Counted from the stretch's first letter, positions 27,474 to 38,600 are shown. The stretch: 62,285 nucleotides of DNA from Caldilineales bacterium (GCA_024102915.1 JAGFJG010000129.1:1-62285); one strand, 5' to 3'. Program-made: numbers and translations. Notes: a model not told the origin generated them from the letters alone.

Positions 27474-27785
27474 GTGTTCGTACCGCTTTCCTGGTATCTG
27501 ATTCTAAGCGCAGCCCTGTTTGGCATTGGGCTGTTTGGGGTGTTGGCTCGCCGCAATGCCATCGGCATCCTGATCGGCGTCGAGTTGATGCTGAATGCCG
27601 TCAATATCAATTTGCTGGCATTCTGGCGATTCGTGCGTCCGGATGATCCTTCTGGACAGGTATTTGCCATCATCGTCTTGACCGTGGCGGCGGCTGAGGC
27701 GGCCGTTGGTCTGGCCTTGATGATTGCGATTTATCGTTCGCGCCAATCCATCAACGTCGAAGAACTCGACGCACTTAAAGGTTAA
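27474..27785 (+). CDS. nuoK: NADH-quinone oxidoreductase subunit K
   Basis: 103 aa, three membrane helices. Two conserved membrane Glu used in proton transfer are present in GVELMLNAVN and AAAEAAVGLA. The start is GTG 27474, with TGAGGAGG upstream. Confidence 0.95.
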   Translation: MFVPLSWYLILSAALFGIGLFGVLARRNAIGILIGVELMLNAVNINLLAFWRFVRPDDPSGQVFAIIVLTVAAAEAAVGLALMIAIYRSRQSINVEELDALKG

Positions 27786-27818
27786 GGATAATTCTCTTTT
27801 TGAAGCACGCGCACTGAG

Positions 27819-28169
27819 ATGCCAAAGGAGCAACTGCAAGGTTCCCTGGACGAACAATTGTCAGTTATCTACGATGTCGTACAGGAACGCATGGCTACAG
27901 GCAAATATAGCGGCGCAGTGCATTACGCCAAGGAAATCATCAAGTACGATCCCAACTATCGAGACATCCAGGACGTATTGAAAAAGGCGCAGGCAGCGAA
28001 ACGCCAGCAGACGATTTTGCTGAGTGTGAGCCTCATCAGCGCCATTCTAGCAGTTATCATCATCCGCTGGCTGGGTTGGACCCAAGATTGGTTGAGTCTA
28101 ATCGTGGCCGCCCTGGGTGCTTTACTTGGCTTCCTGATCACCAACTTCTTCTTTTCACGACGCACTTAA
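27819..28169 (+). CDS. Small helical/two-TM protein inside the nuo cluster
   Basis: 116 aa, not a known complex I subunit. Residues 1-65 are soluble helices resembling a TPR unit (GKYSGAVHYAKEIIKYDPNY). Two membrane helices follow, about 68-85 and 91-110, ending in FFFSRRT. It lies 33 bp after nuoK and 48 bp before nuoL, on the same strand, so it is surely co-transcribed. It might be an assembly factor or accessory subunit of this complex, which is inference. I do not recognise a family. Confidence 0.75.
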   Translation: MPKEQLQGSLDEQLSVIYDVVQERMATGKYSGAVHYAKEIIKYDPNYRDIQDVLKKAQAAKRQQTILLSVSLISAILAVIIIRWLGWTQDWLSLIVAALGALLGFLITNFFFSRRT

Positions 28170-28217
28170 TCGCTCACCGCCCGTCGCCCGCCAAACACGC
28201 CACGGTCGAGGTCTTTT

Positions 28218-30422
28218 ATGTCTGACACGGTACTCAATCTTGCATGGCTTGTGCCATTGCCCACATTGCTGGCATTCGCCATCATCTTTACCATCACAGA
28301 GAAAAATAAGCGTCTCAGTTCGTCGATCGCTCTGGTTGGCGTTGTGTTGGCGTGGATTCTCTGTTGGGCTGTCGCCTTTACCGCTTTCAGCGATCCGGAG
28401 GTGACGGTCGTCCATCCCTTTGATGTGACCATACCGTATCTGCCTACGGGGATGGCAACCTTATCGATGGGCGTGATGGTGGACGGGGTTACGGCGGTGA
28501 TGTTGTTCATGGTCGGCATTGTGCTGACGATGATTTTCATCTATAGCACGGGCTATATGACCTTCCCCGGCCATCTGGTGCAGAAGCTCAATCTGGATGG
28601 GCTCGACCCGTTGTACAGCCGGTTCTTTGGTTACATTTCGCTGTTTGCCACAGGGATGTTGGGTCTGGTCGTGGCGGATAACCTGCTGATGTTGTTCATC
28701 TTCTGGGAGATTATGGGCTTGTGTTCTTATCTGCTCATCGGCTTCTGGTATAACAAAGTTTATCCGAACCCCAAGCAGATCACTCCGCCCAAAGCCGGTT
28801 TGAAAGCTTTCCTCACCACCCGCGTGGGCGATGTCCTGTTCATGATGGGCCTGATCTTCCTGTATATCCTGGCCGGAACCATGAACTTCCAGGAAATCTT
28901 CAACCCGGAGATGTTGCATCATCTGGCCGAACAAACCCTGACATTGCCCATCTTCGGCGAGGTTTCGTGGGTGGTATTGATCTCCATCCTTATTTTCTGG
29001 GGCGCTATCGGCAAGTCAGCCCAGTTCCCCCTGCACGTGTGGTTGCCCGACGCCATGGAAGGCCCGACCCCCGTCTCGGCTCTCATCCATGCCGCCACCA
29101 TGGTCTCCGCTGGCGTCTACCTGATCGTGCGCATGTGGCCGCTCTTCAATGCCTTTGATCACGGGGCCAATGGCGCCGTCCTCTTCGTCAGCATTATCGG
29201 GGCTTTCACCGCCCTCTTCGCCGCCACCATCGCCGTCGCTCAGAACGACATCAAAAAAGTCCTGGCGTATTCCACGATCTCACAGCTTGGGTATATGTTC
29301 GCCGCCCTGGGGATTGGGGCCTGGATCGCCGCAGTCTTCCACCTGATCATGCACGCCTTTTTCAAGGCGCTGCTCTTCCTCGGTTCCGGCTCGGTCATTC
29401 ACGGCGTCGAGCACGGGCATCATCATGTACACGAGCACAGCCATGACGGCCATGGGCACGACGAACATGGTCATCACGAAGAGGAACACTTCGACGCTCA
29501 GGACATGATGAATATGGGCGGTCTGCGCAAACGCATGCCGATCACAGCCTGGACATTCATCATTGGCGGCGCCGCCCTCTCCGGTTTTCCCATCATCACC
29601 GCCGGGTTCTGGTCGAAGGATGAGATTCTGGCCGAGGCCTGGTACCTGGGACACCGCACGATCTTCTGGGTTCTGGCCCTCGCCGCATTGCTCACGGCCT
29701 TCTACACCTTCCGTCAGATTTTCCTCACCTTTTTTGGTAAACCTCGCACCGAGGCCGCCGCTCATGCTCCCGAAAGCGTCAAGGCCATGACCATCCCTCT
29801 GATCGTGCTGGCGGTATTCGCCATCGTGGCAGGCTGGGTGGGCATTCCCGAAGACTTTCCTGCGCTCGGCGGTATTCTAAACAACCCCTGGCATCACTTC
29901 ATCGGCGAACAGGCTCACGTCTACGAACTTCACGCTGAAGCTCCGCCATTCAATATCTCGCCTGTCCTGATCTCTATCGTCGTGGCGCTGGGCGGCATTT
30001 TCCTGGCCTGGCTGATTTACGGGCGCAAGCCCCTCCAGGCTGGAGACACCGATCCACTGGCGCGATGGCTGGGTTCGATCCACAAAGTGTTGCGCAACAA
30101 GTACTACTTTGACGAACTGTACCACACCATCGCCGTGCGCCCGGTGCTGTGGCTGGCGAAAGTTGCATTCTGGTTCGACCGCACCGTCATCGATGCCATC
30201 GTCAATGCTGTGGGACGCTTCGGTCGTTGGGCCGCGAGCTTCTCCCGCCGGATTCTGGATGAATACATCATCGATGGCGCTGTCAATGGCACCGGACTGG
30301 TGGCATCGGCAACCGGTTCCGTGCTCCGACTGATCCAAACCGGCCAAATCCAACAATATCTCCTGGTTATGTTATTGGCAGTGCTGATTGTTCTGGCTGC
30401 CGTCGAAATCCTATTTTTCTAA
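28218..30422 (+). CDS. nuoL: NADH-quinone oxidoreductase subunit L with His-rich loop
   Basis: 734 aa, longer than the common 610-660. It is an antiporter-like proton-pumping subunit. The conserved core KSAQFPLHVWLPDAMEGPTPVSALIHAATMVSAGVY has the functional Lys and His. Around residues 393-430 (bases 29396-29510) there is a His-rich insert with 14 His in about 31 residues (GHHHVHEHSH and GHGHDEHGHH). The C-terminal long amphipathic helix region is present. Confidence 0.96.
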   Translation: MSDTVLNLAWLVPLPTLLAFAIIFTITEKNKRLSSSIALVGVVLAWILCWAVAFTAFSDPEVTVVHPFDVTIPYLPTGMATLSMGVMVDGVTAVMLFMVGIVLTMIFIYSTGYMTFPGHLVQKLNLDGLDPLYSRFFGYISLFATGMLGLVVADNLLMLFIFWEIMGLCSYLLIGFWYNKVYPNPKQITPPKAGLKAFLTTRVGDVLFMMGLIFLYILAGTMNFQEIFNPEMLHHLAEQTLTLPIFGEVSWVVLISILIFWGAIGKSAQFPLHVWLPDAMEGPTPVSALIHAATMVSAGVYLIVRMWPLFNAFDHGANGAVLFVSIIGAFTALFAATIAVAQNDIKKVLAYSTISQLGYMFAALGIGAWIAAVFHLIMHAFFKALLFLGSGSVIHGVEHGHHHVHEHSHDGHGHDEHGHHEEEHFDAQDMMNMGGLRKRMPITAWTFIIGGAALSGFPIITAGFWSKDEILAEAWYLGHRTIFWVLALAALLTAFYTFRQIFLTFFGKPRTEAAAHAPESVKAMTIPLIVLAVFAIVAGWVGIPEDFPALGGILNNPWHHFIGEQAHVYELHAEAPPFNISPVLISIVVALGGIFLAWLIYGRKPLQAGDTDPLARWLGSIHKVLRNKYYFDELYHTIAVRPVLWLAKVAFWFDRTVIDAIVNAVGRFGRWAASFSRRILDEYIIDGAVNGTGLVASATGSVLRLIQTGQIQQYLLVMLLAVLIVLAAVEILFF

Positions 30423-30482
30423 ACACCTAAATTTCATTATTGCTCATCAATATCTCCCTGCTGTCCTGAGGAGGAGATTTCA

Positions 30483-32075
30483 ATGGACTTTCTTAGAAGC
30501 TCAATCTTGACCCTCATCGCCTTTCTTCCGCTGATTGGCAGTATCATTGTCTTATTACTGCCGAAGAAGAATCCGAAGGGGATCAAGACATTTTCGATAG
30601 TCTGGAGCCTGATACCGCTCATCCTATCGATCATTCTCGTTGTCGATTATGGCCTGAATTATCTCCAGGGCGTTAATGTTGGCGGTATGGCCTACGAGGT
30701 TCAGCTCGACTGGATCCCGGCTTTGGGTGTGACCTACCACATCGGCGCCGATGGGCTGAGCGTCCCGCTCATTTTCCTGACAGCGCTATTGACCACATTG
30801 GGCCTGTACTATTCCGCCCGCGTGATCAACAGACGCGTGCCGGAGTTCTTCGCTTTGTTCCTATTCCTGGCCACCGGCATGTTCGGCGTTTTCATCTCGC
30901 TGGATCTGGTGCTGTTCTATGTCTTCTGGGAAATCGGCCTGGTTCCCATGTACTTCCTGATCGGCATTTGGGGACAAGAGAAAGATCGGCCACAGTACGC
31001 TGCCATCAAGTTCTTCCTCTATACCCTCATGGGTTCCGTGTTCATGCTGCTGGCTATCATCGGCGTTTACCTCAGCACCGGCACCTTTGATATCCTGGCC
31101 GCCGCCTCCACGCCTGGCGGCGTGTGGGCTAATGTACCGTTGGCGGCAACGCTCTCGTTCTGGGCGTTCTTTATCGCCTTCGCCATCAAAATTCCGGCCT
31201 TCCCCTTCCATACCTGGTTGCCCGATGCCCACACCGCCGCCCCGACTGCCGGTTCCGTGATCCTGGCTGGCGTTCTGCTGAAGCTAGGCGGGTACGGCAT
31301 CCTGCGCATCGCCCTACCCCTCTTCCCCTCCACCTTTGCTGAATTCGGTTGGATCGTGGCGCTGATCGGCGTGATCGGCATCGTCTATGGCGCTTTCGTC
31401 TCGCTGGCGCAAAAGGATCTGAAACGGCTGATCGCTTATTCCTCGGTAAGCCACATGGGTTATGTGCTGTTGGGCATTGGCGCTGCCGCCTGGGCGCTGA
31501 ATAACAGCTCGGTGAACGAAGAACTGTTCAACTCCGCTGCCATGGCCTTGAATGGCGCCACCCTGCAGATGTTCTTCCATGGTCTGATCACAGGCGCATT
31601 GTTCTTCCTGGTCGGCGTTATCTATGAACGGGCGCATACACGTGATCTGGCTGCATTTGGCGGGCTCAGCGGCGTGACGCCACTCTTTTACGGCACAATG
31701 ATGATCGCCGGTTTCGCCTCGCTGGGGTTGCCCGGTCTGGCCGGATTCTGGGCGGAATTCTTCACCTTCCGAGGCGCATTCGCCCTGGTGCCCGTGCTTG
31801 CGGTCATCGGCGTGATAGGCATCGTCATCACCGCCGCCTATATCCTCTACCGCATCATTCAGAACGTCTTCCTTGGGCAGTACGACGAGAACAAATGGGA
31901 TCACTGGACCACTGTCACCGGCGAGCACGCCGATGGCCCCACCGACATGGTTGGGTTCGAAAAACTGACCCTGTGGCCGCTGGTCTTTCTCATGTTCCTG
32001 TTCGGCATCTTCCCGACCCTAGTCCTGACCTATTTCAACGCTTTCTCCGTAGAAACCCTCCGGGCACTCTTCTAA
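30483..32075 (+). CDS. nuoM: NADH-quinone oxidoreductase subunit M
   Basis: 530 aa, about fourteen membrane helices, antiporter-like proton pump. Diagnostic are FWEIGLVPMYFLIGIWG (conserved Glu) and KIPAFPFHTWLPDAHTAAPTAGS with the conserved Lys, His and Pro. A GAGGAGGAG Shine-Dalgarno lies before the ATG. The gene ends 13 bp before nuoN. Confidence 0.96.
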   Translation: MDFLRSSILTLIAFLPLIGSIIVLLLPKKNPKGIKTFSIVWSLIPLILSIILVVDYGLNYLQGVNVGGMAYEVQLDWIPALGVTYHIGADGLSVPLIFLTALLTTLGLYYSARVINRRVPEFFALFLFLATGMFGVFISLDLVLFYVFWEIGLVPMYFLIGIWGQEKDRPQYAAIKFFLYTLMGSVFMLLAIIGVYLSTGTFDILAAASTPGGVWANVPLAATLSFWAFFIAFAIKIPAFPFHTWLPDAHTAAPTAGSVILAGVLLKLGGYGILRIALPLFPSTFAEFGWIVALIGVIGIVYGAFVSLAQKDLKRLIAYSSVSHMGYVLLGIGAAAWALNNSSVNEELFNSAAMALNGATLQMFFHGLITGALFFLVGVIYERAHTRDLAAFGGLSGVTPLFYGTMMIAGFASLGLPGLAGFWAEFFTFRGAFALVPVLAVIGVIGIVITAAYILYRIIQNVFLGQYDENKWDHWTTVTGEHADGPTDMVGFEKLTLWPLVFLMFLFGIFPTLVLTYFNAFSVETLRALF

Positions 32076-32088
32076 GGGAGGGACGACC

Positions 32089-33555
32089 TTGAGCGCTACC
32101 GAAACCCTCTTTCTGCTTTCGCCAGAACTGATCCTGCTCGTAACTGGCTTTGTCGTGCTGGGCGCTGATTTGCTGCGCCAGCGCAAGGACGATGGCCGTA
32201 CCGCTGCCTTCCTGGCCGTGATCGGACTCGTCCTCGCCCTTGTCGCCGCGATAGCCCTGACTGTGACAGGCACGTACGGCGTTGTGGCCTCGACGATGAC
32301 CGTCGATGGCTTCGCCCTCTTCATCAAGTCGGCGGCGATTATTGGCATCGCCCTGGTGGTGGTCGCTTCGGTCAACTTCATGAAAGGCCGCAGCCGCTAT
32401 CTGGGCGAATACTACGCCTTCCTCGTCTTCGCTGCGCTGGCGATCAGCATCACCGCCAGCGCCTCCAATCTGATCCTCGTTTATCTCAGCATCGAATTCC
32501 TGTCGATCACATCCTACGTGTTGACCGGCTTCGTTCGTGGCGATAAATTGGGTGAAGAGGCGGCGGTGAAGTACTTCTTGTTTGGCGCAACCGCTGGCGC
32601 AGTCATGCTGTACGGGATTTCATTACTGTACGGCGCAACCGGCAGCACGGACCTTGTCGCTATCGGCCAGATATTGACCGCCAGCGGCACGAATCTACTG
32701 CTGGGGGTCGCCGCCATCATCTTTCTCGTGGTGGGATTCGGCTTCAAAGCCACCTGGGTTCCCTTCCACCACTGGGCACCCGACACCTATGACGGCGCAC
32801 CCACGCCGGTCACCGCTTACCTCTCCACAGCCTCGAAAGCGGCGGGATTTGCCGTAGCCACCCGCGTGCTGATTACCGCTCTGCCTGATTTCGCCGCCGA
32901 CTGGACAACCTACCTGGCAGCTTTGGCGATCCTTACCATGTCGGTCGCCAACTTCATCGCCCTGAAACAAACCAGCGTCAAACGCATGTTGGCTTATTCA
33001 TCCATCGCTCAGGCCGGCTACATTCTGATCGGGTTAGCGGCTATGGGATCTGACCCCACCTTCAGCGGACTCAACGGCTTGTTGATCTACATCTTCGCCT
33101 ATGTGTTCACCAATGTCGGTGCATTTCTCGTAGTCATGGCCGTCGAGAAACAAGATGGTTCGAACGAGTTGAGCGCTTTTTCCGGGCTGGCCAAACGCTC
33201 GCCGGCCCTCGCCCTGCTGATGACCATCTACTTGCTTTCCCTGGCCGGCATCCCGCCCACCGGCGGTTTCATCGGCAAATTCTTCGTATTCGGAGCCGCA
33301 GTCACCCAGGACATGCTCATCCTTGCCGGTGTGGCCGCCATCAATGTGGTCATAGCCGCAGCCTACTACCTGAACGTCGTCCGTTATATGTTCTTTGTGA
33401 ATAGCGATAATGAGAGCCGGGTGCAGGTTAGCGCCGGTCTCAATGCCGCCCTTATCGTCTGCGCCGTCGCCGTCCTCGTGACCGGCATCTTCGCACAGCC
33501 GTTTATCCAGTGGGCGGGGCAGTCGGTGGAATTCGTGATAGCCAGCGGTTTCTAA
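32089..33555 (+). CDS. nuoN: NADH-quinone oxidoreductase subunit N
   Basis: 488 aa, the third antiporter-like subunit. Conserved blocks are EFLSITSYVLTGFVRGD (conserved Glu), FGFKATWVPFHHWAPDTYDGAPTPVTAYLSTASKAAGF, and KRMLAYSSIAQAGYILIGL. The start is TTG 32089, preceded by GGGAGGG. It is the last gene of the cluster and is followed by a strong terminator. Confidence 0.95.
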   Translation: MSATETLFLLSPELILLVTGFVVLGADLLRQRKDDGRTAAFLAVIGLVLALVAAIALTVTGTYGVVASTMTVDGFALFIKSAAIIGIALVVVASVNFMKGRSRYLGEYYAFLVFAALAISITASASNLILVYLSIEFLSITSYVLTGFVRGDKLGEEAAVKYFLFGATAGAVMLYGISLLYGATGSTDLVAIGQILTASGTNLLLGVAAIIFLVVGFGFKATWVPFHHWAPDTYDGAPTPVTAYLSTASKAAGFAVATRVLITALPDFAADWTTYLAALAILTMSVANFIALKQTSVKRMLAYSSIAQAGYILIGLAAMGSDPTFSGLNGLLIYIFAYVFTNVGAFLVVMAVEKQDGSNELSAFSGLAKRSPALALLMTIYLLSLAGIPPTGGFIGKFFVFGAAVTQDMLILAGVAAINVVIAAAYYLNVVRYMFFVNSDNESRVQVSAGLNAALIVCAVAVLVTGIFAQPFIQWAGQSVEFVIASGF

Positions 33556-33580
33556 AGCGTCTTATACTTTCGAGCAAACA

Positions 33581-33613
33581 AAAAGGCCCACGTCATTAAG
33601 TGGGCCTTTTTTA
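33581..33613 (+). terminator. Terminator of the nuo cluster
   Basis: AAAAAGGCCCAC pairs with GTGGGCCTTTTTT around an eight-base loop, with a T run on the plus strand, 26 bp after nuoN. Confidence 0.92.
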
Positions 33614-33760
33614 TTTGGTGAAACCGCTGAGCTTCAATTCGTTGGATAGGTACCTTTAATTCTTAACAAAAGAATGTGATCCATCAAACATTTCAGCGGA
33701 ACTAAATAAAGTATACTCACGATTGTTCAATTTGATTACCCCGGGGGAGGGGATAATAGT

Positions 33761-33794
33761 GAAAGCCCAGGAGACACACCTCCTGGGCTTTTGC
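33761..33794. terminator. Hairpin terminator downstream of the DUF1905 gene
   Basis: AAAGCCCAGGAG (33762-33773) and CTCCTGGGCTTT (33780-33791) form a perfect 12-bp stem. The plus strand has TTTT after it and the minus strand TTT, so it may stop transcription from both sides. Confidence 0.7.
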
Positions 33795-33827
33795 TGTTCT
33801 GCGCATGAACCGCTCGAACGCGTGGCG

Positions 33828-34127
33828 TTACTCGTATCCCTCATCGTCCTCGATGACTATGCCCTTGCTTGTAACCTGGTCAAGAATGACGACGACTTCC
33901 TCCCCCTCATTGATGCCCAGATCATTACGCATGCGGGCATTGATCATGATGAAATGGCGGCCATCGCCTGTGGGAAAGGCGGAACCATCATAATCGCCGC
34001 CGTTGATCGTGCCGCGCACCTTGACGCGGGCGCGGCTGCGCAAATCACCGCTTAAAAATCGGGGAAACTCAACACAGTAATAATTTCCGCGTCTCACAAG
34101 TGGCCCTGCAAAATGGATCGAACTCAT
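33828..34127 (-). CDS. DUF1905-like small protein
   Basis: 99 aa, a beta-rich single domain. VRGTINGGDYDGSAFPTGDG, FIMINARMRNDLGINEGEEV and VVVILD fit the DUF1905 pattern of a double-psi-barrel-like fold. No signal or membrane segment. The function of the family is unknown. It stands alone, with a hairpin terminator downstream and 179 bp without a gene upstream. Confidence 0.72.
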   Translation of the reverse strand: MSSIHFAGPLVRRGNYYCVEFPRFLSGDLRSRARVKVRGTINGGDYDGSAFPTGDGRHFIMINARMRNDLGINEGEEVVVILDQVTSKGIVIEDDEGYE

Positions 34128-34306
34128 CGAGACGATTACTCCTGGGAGCAGAAAAGTGAGTTGGCCAAATGAATGTCAGCATTCTAGTCATTGACAACCC
34201 CCTTTGCCAAAAACGCAGGACCGTCAATGTGTAAATAAGCTTCTAAAGTTTACTCGCTGTCTATGCGTTTTGGGGCGGCAAGGGTGATCGTTTCTAAATC
34301 AAACGC

Positions 34307-35389
34307 TCAGCCAACGAGATCAATCGCCACTTTCCCCACGGTCGGCGGGTGCAATAGCATATTAGTATATGTGGCATTGGCCATAGGACAGGCGCATTCC
34401 TTTTCGTAAATACTGCGTCGCATGGCCTGCATTTCCGGGCTAAACCAGATTGGCCGGATGTCGTAATCGGTTTGGCGCAGGTTGCCCACCGGCTCAGCCC
34501 GGATGCAGCACGTCCAGATGTCGCCATTCGGCCCAATCTGGGCGCTGGCCCAACCGGCATAGCAATCAATCACCTGTGTTTGTTCGAAGAGGGTGCGTTT
34601 GGCAAGCTGATAATACTGAGCCCGGAAGCCCTGGGTAAACCGGGCGAATCCCTGGGCCGGAGCCGAACGAGCTTTTTCGCTGAGGAAATCGGCAATAGGT
34701 GCATAGTCCTCCGGCTGAGGCGTGATGCCCCATCCCACCGTATCCAACTCGACCCGCTCCTCCGCTACCTCGGTGATGTAACTGTCCGGCTGCAAAAATT
34801 GCAAGCCTTCGTAGATTTCCTGGAAGCGGTGCGTGTTGAATCGGCTGACGACGGTGTGAACTGTGACGATCAGGTTGCTGTGCGTTTCCTTGAGCGCCTT
34901 CAACCCTTGCCAGGTGGACATAGCTCTCTCCCAATTTCCTGGCACCCCACGGATGTCGTCATGTTCTTCGCCGATCCCGTCCAACGAGAGATTGATGCCG
35001 ATGTCCGTGCCAACACACTCCCGGCAGATCCGATCCACTTTGTCCAGAATGCGGTCGGTGAGGATGCCGTTGGTGGGGATGGTGATATAGCTGGGGCGAC
35101 AGTGCCGGTAGCCCGAGATCACCATTTCGTCCAGGTCTTTGCGCAGAAACGGTTCGCCGCCGGTGAAGGTCAGATATTCGACGCCCTTGCCCAGGTTGGC
35201 AAAGACTTTATCCCATTCCTCGATGCTCATATCATCATTGGGTTTGCGCCACACATCGCAGGTGCGGCACTTGCTGTTGCAGCGAAAGCTGATGCTGATC
35301 ACCACCGAAAATGGCAGCATGCGCGGCCAGCCCAGGCGACGGAATGCCCAATAGGCGGGGATACGAGGAGCGAGGGTGAGGAGGGACAT
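34307..35389 (-). CDS. Radical SAM / SPASM-like protein
   Basis: 360 aa. The radical SAM cluster motif is C37-NSK-C41-RT-C44, followed by the GGEP motif ([12 protein letters not shown]) for SAM binding. The C-terminal part has more Cys ([25 protein letters not shown]), an auxiliary Fe-S cluster region as in SPASM/twitch proteins. Such enzymes modify peptides or other substrates by radical chemistry; no precursor peptide gene was found close by. The start has no Shine-Dalgarno and follows a G-poor micro-repeat. Confidence 0.85.
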   Translation of the reverse strand: MSLLTLAPRIPAYWAFRRLGWPRMLPFSVVISISFRCNSKCRTCDVWRKPNDDMSIEEWDKVFANLGKGVEYLTFTGGEPFLRKDLDEMVISGYRHCRPSYITIPTNGILTDRILDKVDRICRECVGTDIGINLSLDGIGEEHDDIRGVPGNWERAMSTWQGLKALKETHSNLIVTVHTVVSRFNTHRFQEIYEGLQFLQPDSYITEVAEERVELDTVGWGITPQPEDYAPIADFLSEKARSAPAQGFARFTQGFRAQYYQLAKRTLFEQTQVIDCYAGWASAQIGPNGDIWTCCIRAEPVGNLRQTDYDIRPIWFSPEMQAMRRSIYEKECACPMANATYTNMLLHPPTVGKVAIDLVG

Positions 35390-35401
35390 AGCGAGAGGTG
35401 T

Positions 35402-35464
35402 TCAGTGTCCAGTGGTCAGTAATCGGTTTTGGTTCAACCGGCTACTGATTACTGCCTACAGATT
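35402..35464. repeat. Boundary micro-repeat, inverted (CAGTAATC / GATTACTG)
   Basis: CAGTAATC (35417-35424) and GATTACTG (35447-35454) are inverted, with CGGTT/AACCG nested inside. Imperfect CAGTGTC, CAGTGGTCAGT direct copies lie at the left. On the minus strand it forms the leader of the radical SAM gene. Confidence 0.6.
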
Positions 35465-35469
35465 ATCTA

Positions 35470-36225
35470 CTAAAACTGCCCATAATAGACCTGGGTGTCG
35501 TAGGCGAAGCGGATCAGCCCATTGGTTTGGTATTGGGCGAAGAGTTTTTCCAGACCGGCGATAAGGGCGGGATAGTCCGGATGGCCGGGTTGTGGTGCGT
35601 AAGAGGAGGAGAGGACGCGTCCCTGCAGCCCTGAGAAATCGAAATCCTGGAAGTTCTCAAATTGGGCATTGCCGAAAGGGTCGAGGTCAAACGCAAGGCG
35701 AATATCATCGGCGCTGACGTTGCGATGTGTCACCTGGGCATAATCGGCGCAGGTCGTCAAAAGCAATTGTTCGTAGTCCTGCTGGAAGGGTGAGACCGTA
35801 CTGCGTTCGTTCCAGACCAATACCACCCAACCCTTGGGTTTGAGGATGCGACGGAACTCGGTCGCCGCCGCAGTTTGATCGAACCAGTGAAACGCCTGAC
35901 CGGCTGTAACGAAATCGAAACTGGACGCTGGCAACGTGGTGGCCTCGGCCGTACCGGCGATGCTGGTGAAGTTCGTATAGTCGGCCAGCGATTGTTCGCC
36001 CGCCTCGCGCATTTCCCGGTTCGGTTCCACTCCGAAGACCCGAATCCCGGCTGCTAGAAATAACTCCGCCAGTTTGCCCGTACCCGAACCAATATCGGCG
36101 ATGCTACTGTCGCTGGTTAATCCGCAGTCAGCCCGCAACAGTTCGATGATGCCAGCAGGATAGCCCGGCCGGTATCGAACATAATCTTCGACCCGCGAGG
36201 AAAAGCGCTCGGTTGGAGCTAGCAT
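35470..36225 (-). CDS. Class I SAM-dependent methyltransferase
   Basis: 251 aa. The SAM motif IADIGSGTGKLAELF and the acidic end of strand 2 (VFGVEPN) are clear, followed by the FDFVTAGQAFHWFD and RILKPKGWVVLVW segments of the Methyltransf_11 family. The substrate is unknown. It lies between two radical SAM genes on the same strand, which suggests a joint tailoring role, but no evidence beyond position exists. Confidence 0.88.
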   Translation of the reverse strand: MLAPTERFSSRVEDYVRYRPGYPAGIIELLRADCGLTSDSSIADIGSGTGKLAELFLAAGIRVFGVEPNREMREAGEQSLADYTNFTSIAGTAEATTLPASSFDFVTAGQAFHWFDQTAAATEFRRILKPKGWVVLVWNERSTVSPFQQDYEQLLLTTCADYAQVTHRNVSADDIRLAFDLDPFGNAQFENFQDFDFSGLQGRVLSSSYAPQPGHPDYPALIAGLEKLFAQYQTNGLIRFAYDTQVYYGQF

Positions 36226-36235
36226 GGTTCGACGA

Positions 36236-36260
36236 ACGACGCGCTGCTGCAGCGCGTCGT
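36236..36260. repeat. GC-rich perfect hairpin (11-bp stem)
   Basis: ACGACGCGCTG pairs with CAGCGCGTCGT around CTG, between the methyltransferase start and the stop of the next gene on the minus strand. No T run is attached. The style resembles the hairpin at 41300-41332. Confidence 0.75.
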
Positions 36261-36270
36261 ACAGGGTCAG

Positions 36271-37767
<1,497 letters not shown>

Positions 37768-37784
37768 GTGGGAATAGGAAAGCA

Positions 37785-37815
37785 GTCGAAGGTTAAAGGT
37801 TGAAGGTTGAAAATG
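37785..37815 (-). repeat. G-poor micro-repeat leader (TTCAACC/TTTAACC unit)
   Basis: On the minus strand it reads TTCAACCTTCAACCTTTAACC. It shares an exact 15-base segment (37790-37804) with the hisS leader (11443-11457). Confidence 0.75.
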
Positions 37816-37984
37816 ATAGATTGAGCGTGACCGTTGAAGTTGTTCAATGGCTAATCGATTATAGGAGTGCGGGCGCGTGAGGTCAAATTTTTATGAAGAA
37901 GATGATAAAAATTAAGTTGAGACGGATTCTATAGGCGCAGATATTTGGCTCTAATCCGTACACCTATCGAACCCCTGCTGTCGC

Positions 37985-38317
37985 CTACAGAAGTTCCTGC
38001 AGCACAATCGCCAACGCAGGCAGGTCATCGTGCGTCGTCGTCCAGACAATCGCGTCATCGACAGAGAAATAGGCGTGAACAATGCGATTGCGCATTCCCC
38101 GCATCAAATGCCATGGTACGTGAGAATACTCTTCCTGGATATCTTCAGGAATTGCAGCGGCGGCTTCGCCGATGACGATGAAGTTCATCTCCACGGCGCG
38201 GATTGTCCGCAGGTCTTGTCGGAACGTGTCAAAATCCATCGTGCCCAAGAAGTCTTGTATTTCGGCAATGGCGTCGAGAATATCGCGAACGCGCTCACGC
38301 CAATTTCTAGATGACAT
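37985..38317 (-). CDS. HepT-like (DUF86) toxin/RNase
   Basis: 110 aa, all helical. The active-site motif R(X4)HXY is present: R76, H81 and Y83 in RNRIVHAYF. HepT-type proteins are HEPN RNases kept inactive by a MntA-type nucleotidyltransferase, the gene just upstream. The two genes overlap by 11 bp, as usual for this pair. No phage or mobile context is visible. Confidence 0.88.
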   Translation of the reverse strand: MSSRNWRERVRDILDAIAEIQDFLGTMDFDTFRQDLRTIRAVEMNFIVIGEAAAAIPEDIQEEYSHVPWHLMRGMRNRIVHAYFSVDDAIVWTTTHDDLPALAIVLQELL

Positions 38318-38600
38318 GCACCAGCTCGTGTTCTACCTGACGACGTATGCGTGGCTTGAGGCTGTTGAGTGTGCCTAGATCGACCGGACAGCCCAGAAGT
38401 TGCGTCAGATAATCCTGCAACGCGAACAGGTGAAAATATCCCACAGGTTTACTAAATTCCACCACGAGATCGACATCGCTTGTCGCCGAAGCTCGGTCGC
38501 GCGCGGTCGAGCCGAACAGTGCCAGCGCCTGTACGCTATACTGCTCGACCAATTCTTGTTGATGATGCTGGAGAATTGCAGTGACTTGATCACGTTTCAT
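38307..38600 (-). CDS. MntA-like antitoxin nucleotidyltransferase
   Basis: 97 aa. The minimal nucleotidyltransferase motif is complete: G30-S31 followed by D42-V-D44 (LFGSTARDRASATSDVDLVV). MntA adds AMP to the Tyr of HepT, which neutralises it. It is 99 bp downstream of the M20 peptidase gene and may be part of its transcript. Confidence 0.88.
   Translation of the reverse strand: MKRDQVTAILQHHQQELVEQYSVQALALFGSTARDRASATSDVDLVVEFSKPVGYFHLFALQDYLTQLLGCPVDLGTLNSLKPRIRRQVEHELVHVI

Noticed and set aside
38307..38317. Frameshift joining MntA- and HepT-like genes
   Set aside because: An 11-bp overlap is the usual arrangement of this pair and both proteins are full length.
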